Shown here: positions 62,756 through 64,000 of the stretch, piece after piece
Layout: every line of letters starts with the position of its first letter
Position numbering within the stretch: position 1 is the first letter of the stretch
Source of the DNA: Paenibacillus soyae
Lineage (GTDB): Bacteria > Bacillota > Bacilli > Paenibacillales > Paenibacillaceae
NCBI RefSeq assembly: GCF_024623455.1
Contig: NZ_JANIPJ010000001.1
Span: 124,001-188,000, forward strand
Length of the DNA: 64,000 nt
Direction: 5' to 3'
The notes under the pieces: generated by a model
What the model was told of the DNA's origin: nothing
Databases searched by the model: none
The model's input: the letters and a program-made list of their open reading frames with translations, nothing else
Program-made: the position numbers and the translations under genes

Positions 62756-64000
62756 ATGGTACAACAAATCGTAAACCGGCGAGCTTTGGCGTTATTCCTG
62801 CTGCTCGCGGTCGCGACGTTATTCATAGGCATGGATGCGAGCGCGCAGACGGGGGAGATGAATGCTGCATTCGCCGCGCATGAACACGCTTCGACTGGAA
62901 CAGGACAAGAGGCGGTCAAAGACACCATCAAAAACGCGTTGCTGATCGCCGTAAAAATCGCCTACTACGTCATGCTGCTGCTGACGGCGGGGGCGGCGCT
63001 GCTGCAAGGACTGGTACAAGGGGGCGAACAAGGAGAAGGACAGAAGGCCCTCCTGCGAAAGTGGAACGGTTCGTTCGTCAAGGGATTAATCGTCGCTGTA
63101 ATTCTCTATGTATTCATTCATTCCAACCATATGGTCAGCGAGCTAAGAGGCGGAGGGAAAGAGTGGCTTCGATTGTTCGCGGAGACGTCGTCGGGCCAAA
63201 CCTGGCTCGCTTTGATACTGCTCTCCGCCATCGGGTTCGCCGTCATTCGGCTGAACGACGGGATGAAGACGATATGGGCGGTACTGCTGCTTGCGGCGGA
63301 GAGCTTCGGCGGTCACGTCTCGGCCGTCCATCAATCCGCGGCTGCCATCGTTTTCGATTTCATCCACCTTGTCAGCGCGGCCGTCTGGGCGGGCGGAGTC
63401 ATGATCTTGCTGCTATTCTGGCGCGCCGATAGGAAGGAAGCGGGCCGATTCGCGGAGAAGTTCGCGGGAATCGCTTGGATGACCATTGCGGCGCTCGCCG
63501 CGAGCGGCATCGTCATGACATGCTTCCTCATCCCGACTCCGCTGTACTTGATCTATACCGGCTGGGGGAAGCTGCTGCTCGCCAAGGCGGCGCTCGTCCT
63601 TCTGGTCATTGCGCTTGGCGCTTCGCTGCGGGCGCGGGCCAAGCGGAGGGAGCTGCCCAGAGGGCTGATGCTGAAGCTGGACGGTCTGCTGATGGCGGTC
63701 ATTATCGTCATTGCCGGCATCTTAACGTCGGTCAGTCCCGTGCCGGGAGGCGAGCCGTTCAATCAGCATCAGATGGGCGAGGAGCTCCATTTCACGCTTA
63801 ATCTGTCGCCGAACGCGCCTGGGCCGAACGAAGTCGCGCTTTCGTTATGGCTGCCCGAAGACAGCGGCAAGCCGCAGGCGGTCTCGCTTGTGATTGTATC
63901 CGCGGACAATCCGGAGCAAGCGGCGATCGTCGTGCCGCTTGCCCCGGTCAAGCTCGAGGAAGGCTTCGCTTTCCCGGGGTTTCTGGCTTATACGTTTGGC
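62756..64000 (+). CDS. CopD-family copper resistance membrane protein, 3' end missing
   Basis: The frame runs from ATG 62756 to the window end without a stop (415 codons). A signal or first helix (ALALFLLLAVATLFIGMDASA) is followed by about 45 polar residues (AAFAAHEHASTGTG) and then eight or so helices. SFGGHVSAVHQSAAAIVFDFIHLVSAAVWAGGVMILLLFW (about residues 183-222) is the CopD core with the conserved His residues. Beyond residue 340 an exported beta-type domain begins (LHFTLNLSPNAPGPNEVALSLWLPED), like that found in YcnJ-type proteins. Unlike YcnJ there is no N-terminal CopC domain. It likely moves or senses copper at the membrane. GGAGAAGGAAGGG is the RBS. Confidence 0.85.
   Translation, partial: MVQQIVNRRALALFLLLAVATLFIGMDASAQTGEMNAAFAAHEHASTGTGQEAVKDTIKNALLIAVKIAYYVMLLLTAGAALLQGLVQGGEQGEGQKALLRKWNGSFVKGLIVAVILYVFIHSNHMVSELRGGGKEWLRLFAETSSGQTWLALILLSAIGFAVIRLNDGMKTIWAVLLLAAESFGGHVSAVHQSAAAIVFDFIHLVSAAVWAGGVMILLLFWRADRKEAGRFAEKFAGIAWMTIAALAASGIVMTCFLIPTPLYLIYTGWGKLLLAKAALVLLVIALGASLRARAKRRELPRGLMLKLDGLLMAVIIVIAGILTSVSPVPGGEPFNQHQMGEELHFTLNLSPNAPGPNEVALSLWLPEDSGKPQAVSLVIVSADNPEQAAIVVPLAPVKLEEGFAFPGFLAYTFG

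Overview
The window reads as chromosomal DNA of a GC-rich Paenibacillaceae member (Paenibacillus/Cohnella type, Bacillota). Reasons: strong GGAGG ribosome binding sites; sigma-A promoters; a Leu T-box, an L20 leader and a GlpP system; a SigI/RsgI pair; SLH-domain surface proteins; and multi-PAS orphan kinases of the kind that feed sporulation phosphorelays. I saw no rRNA, tRNA, CRISPR array, insertion sequence or prophage. Most of the window is core genome with short accessory inserts.

Layout. 1-11.2 kb: a truncated B12/radical SAM protein, a VOC protein, the ytqA-mnmM pair, a 68-residue protein, trmB, a PAP2 phosphatase, two glycosyltransferases, the L20 leader with infC-rpmI-rplT (infC starts at ATT), a Gly-rich protein and a GNAT. 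11.3-19.2 kb: Leu T-box, ilvB-ilvN-ilvC-leuA, then leuB cut off from leuA by three opposite-strand membrane ORFs, two of which look like halves of one DUF1361 protein. 19.3-25.3 kb: a zinc-ribbon protein, sigI-rsgI behind a sigma-I-like promoter, an orphan PAS kinase and pepA. 25.3-32 kb: odhAB and a three-PAS kinase whose 3' end overlaps a convergent AraC gene. 32-37 kb: an operon of two Gfo/Idh/MocA oxidoreductases, a VOC protein, an SDR and a ThuA protein, a likely oxidative sugar pathway. 37-42.7 kb: argD behind tandem ARG boxes, an SLH surface protein and an OmpR-type two-component system. 42.7-45.3 kb: kduI-deoR-kduD for uronate catabolism. 45.3-50.1 kb: an unrecognised membrane protein, a very short secreted-peptide gene and an ABC-2 exporter trio. 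50.1-54.2 kb: glpP-glpK and glpD, both behind matching 5' leaders. 54.3-64 kb: a 1348-residue SLH-anchored nuclease, an aldolase, a glutamate dehydrogenase, a gamma-glutamylcyclotransferase and a truncated CopD protein.

The best-supported regulatory reading is RNA- and repressor-based control of central metabolism: Leu T-box (ilv-leu), L20 leader (infC operon), twin GlpP leaders (glycerol), ARG boxes (argD) and a sigma-I autoregulatory promoter. The least explained items are the 48-residue secreted peptide before the ABC exporter, the split DUF1361 gene inside the leucine region, the long hairpin between ilvN and ilvC, and the sugar-oxidation operon. I did not find a clear novel defence or mobile system.
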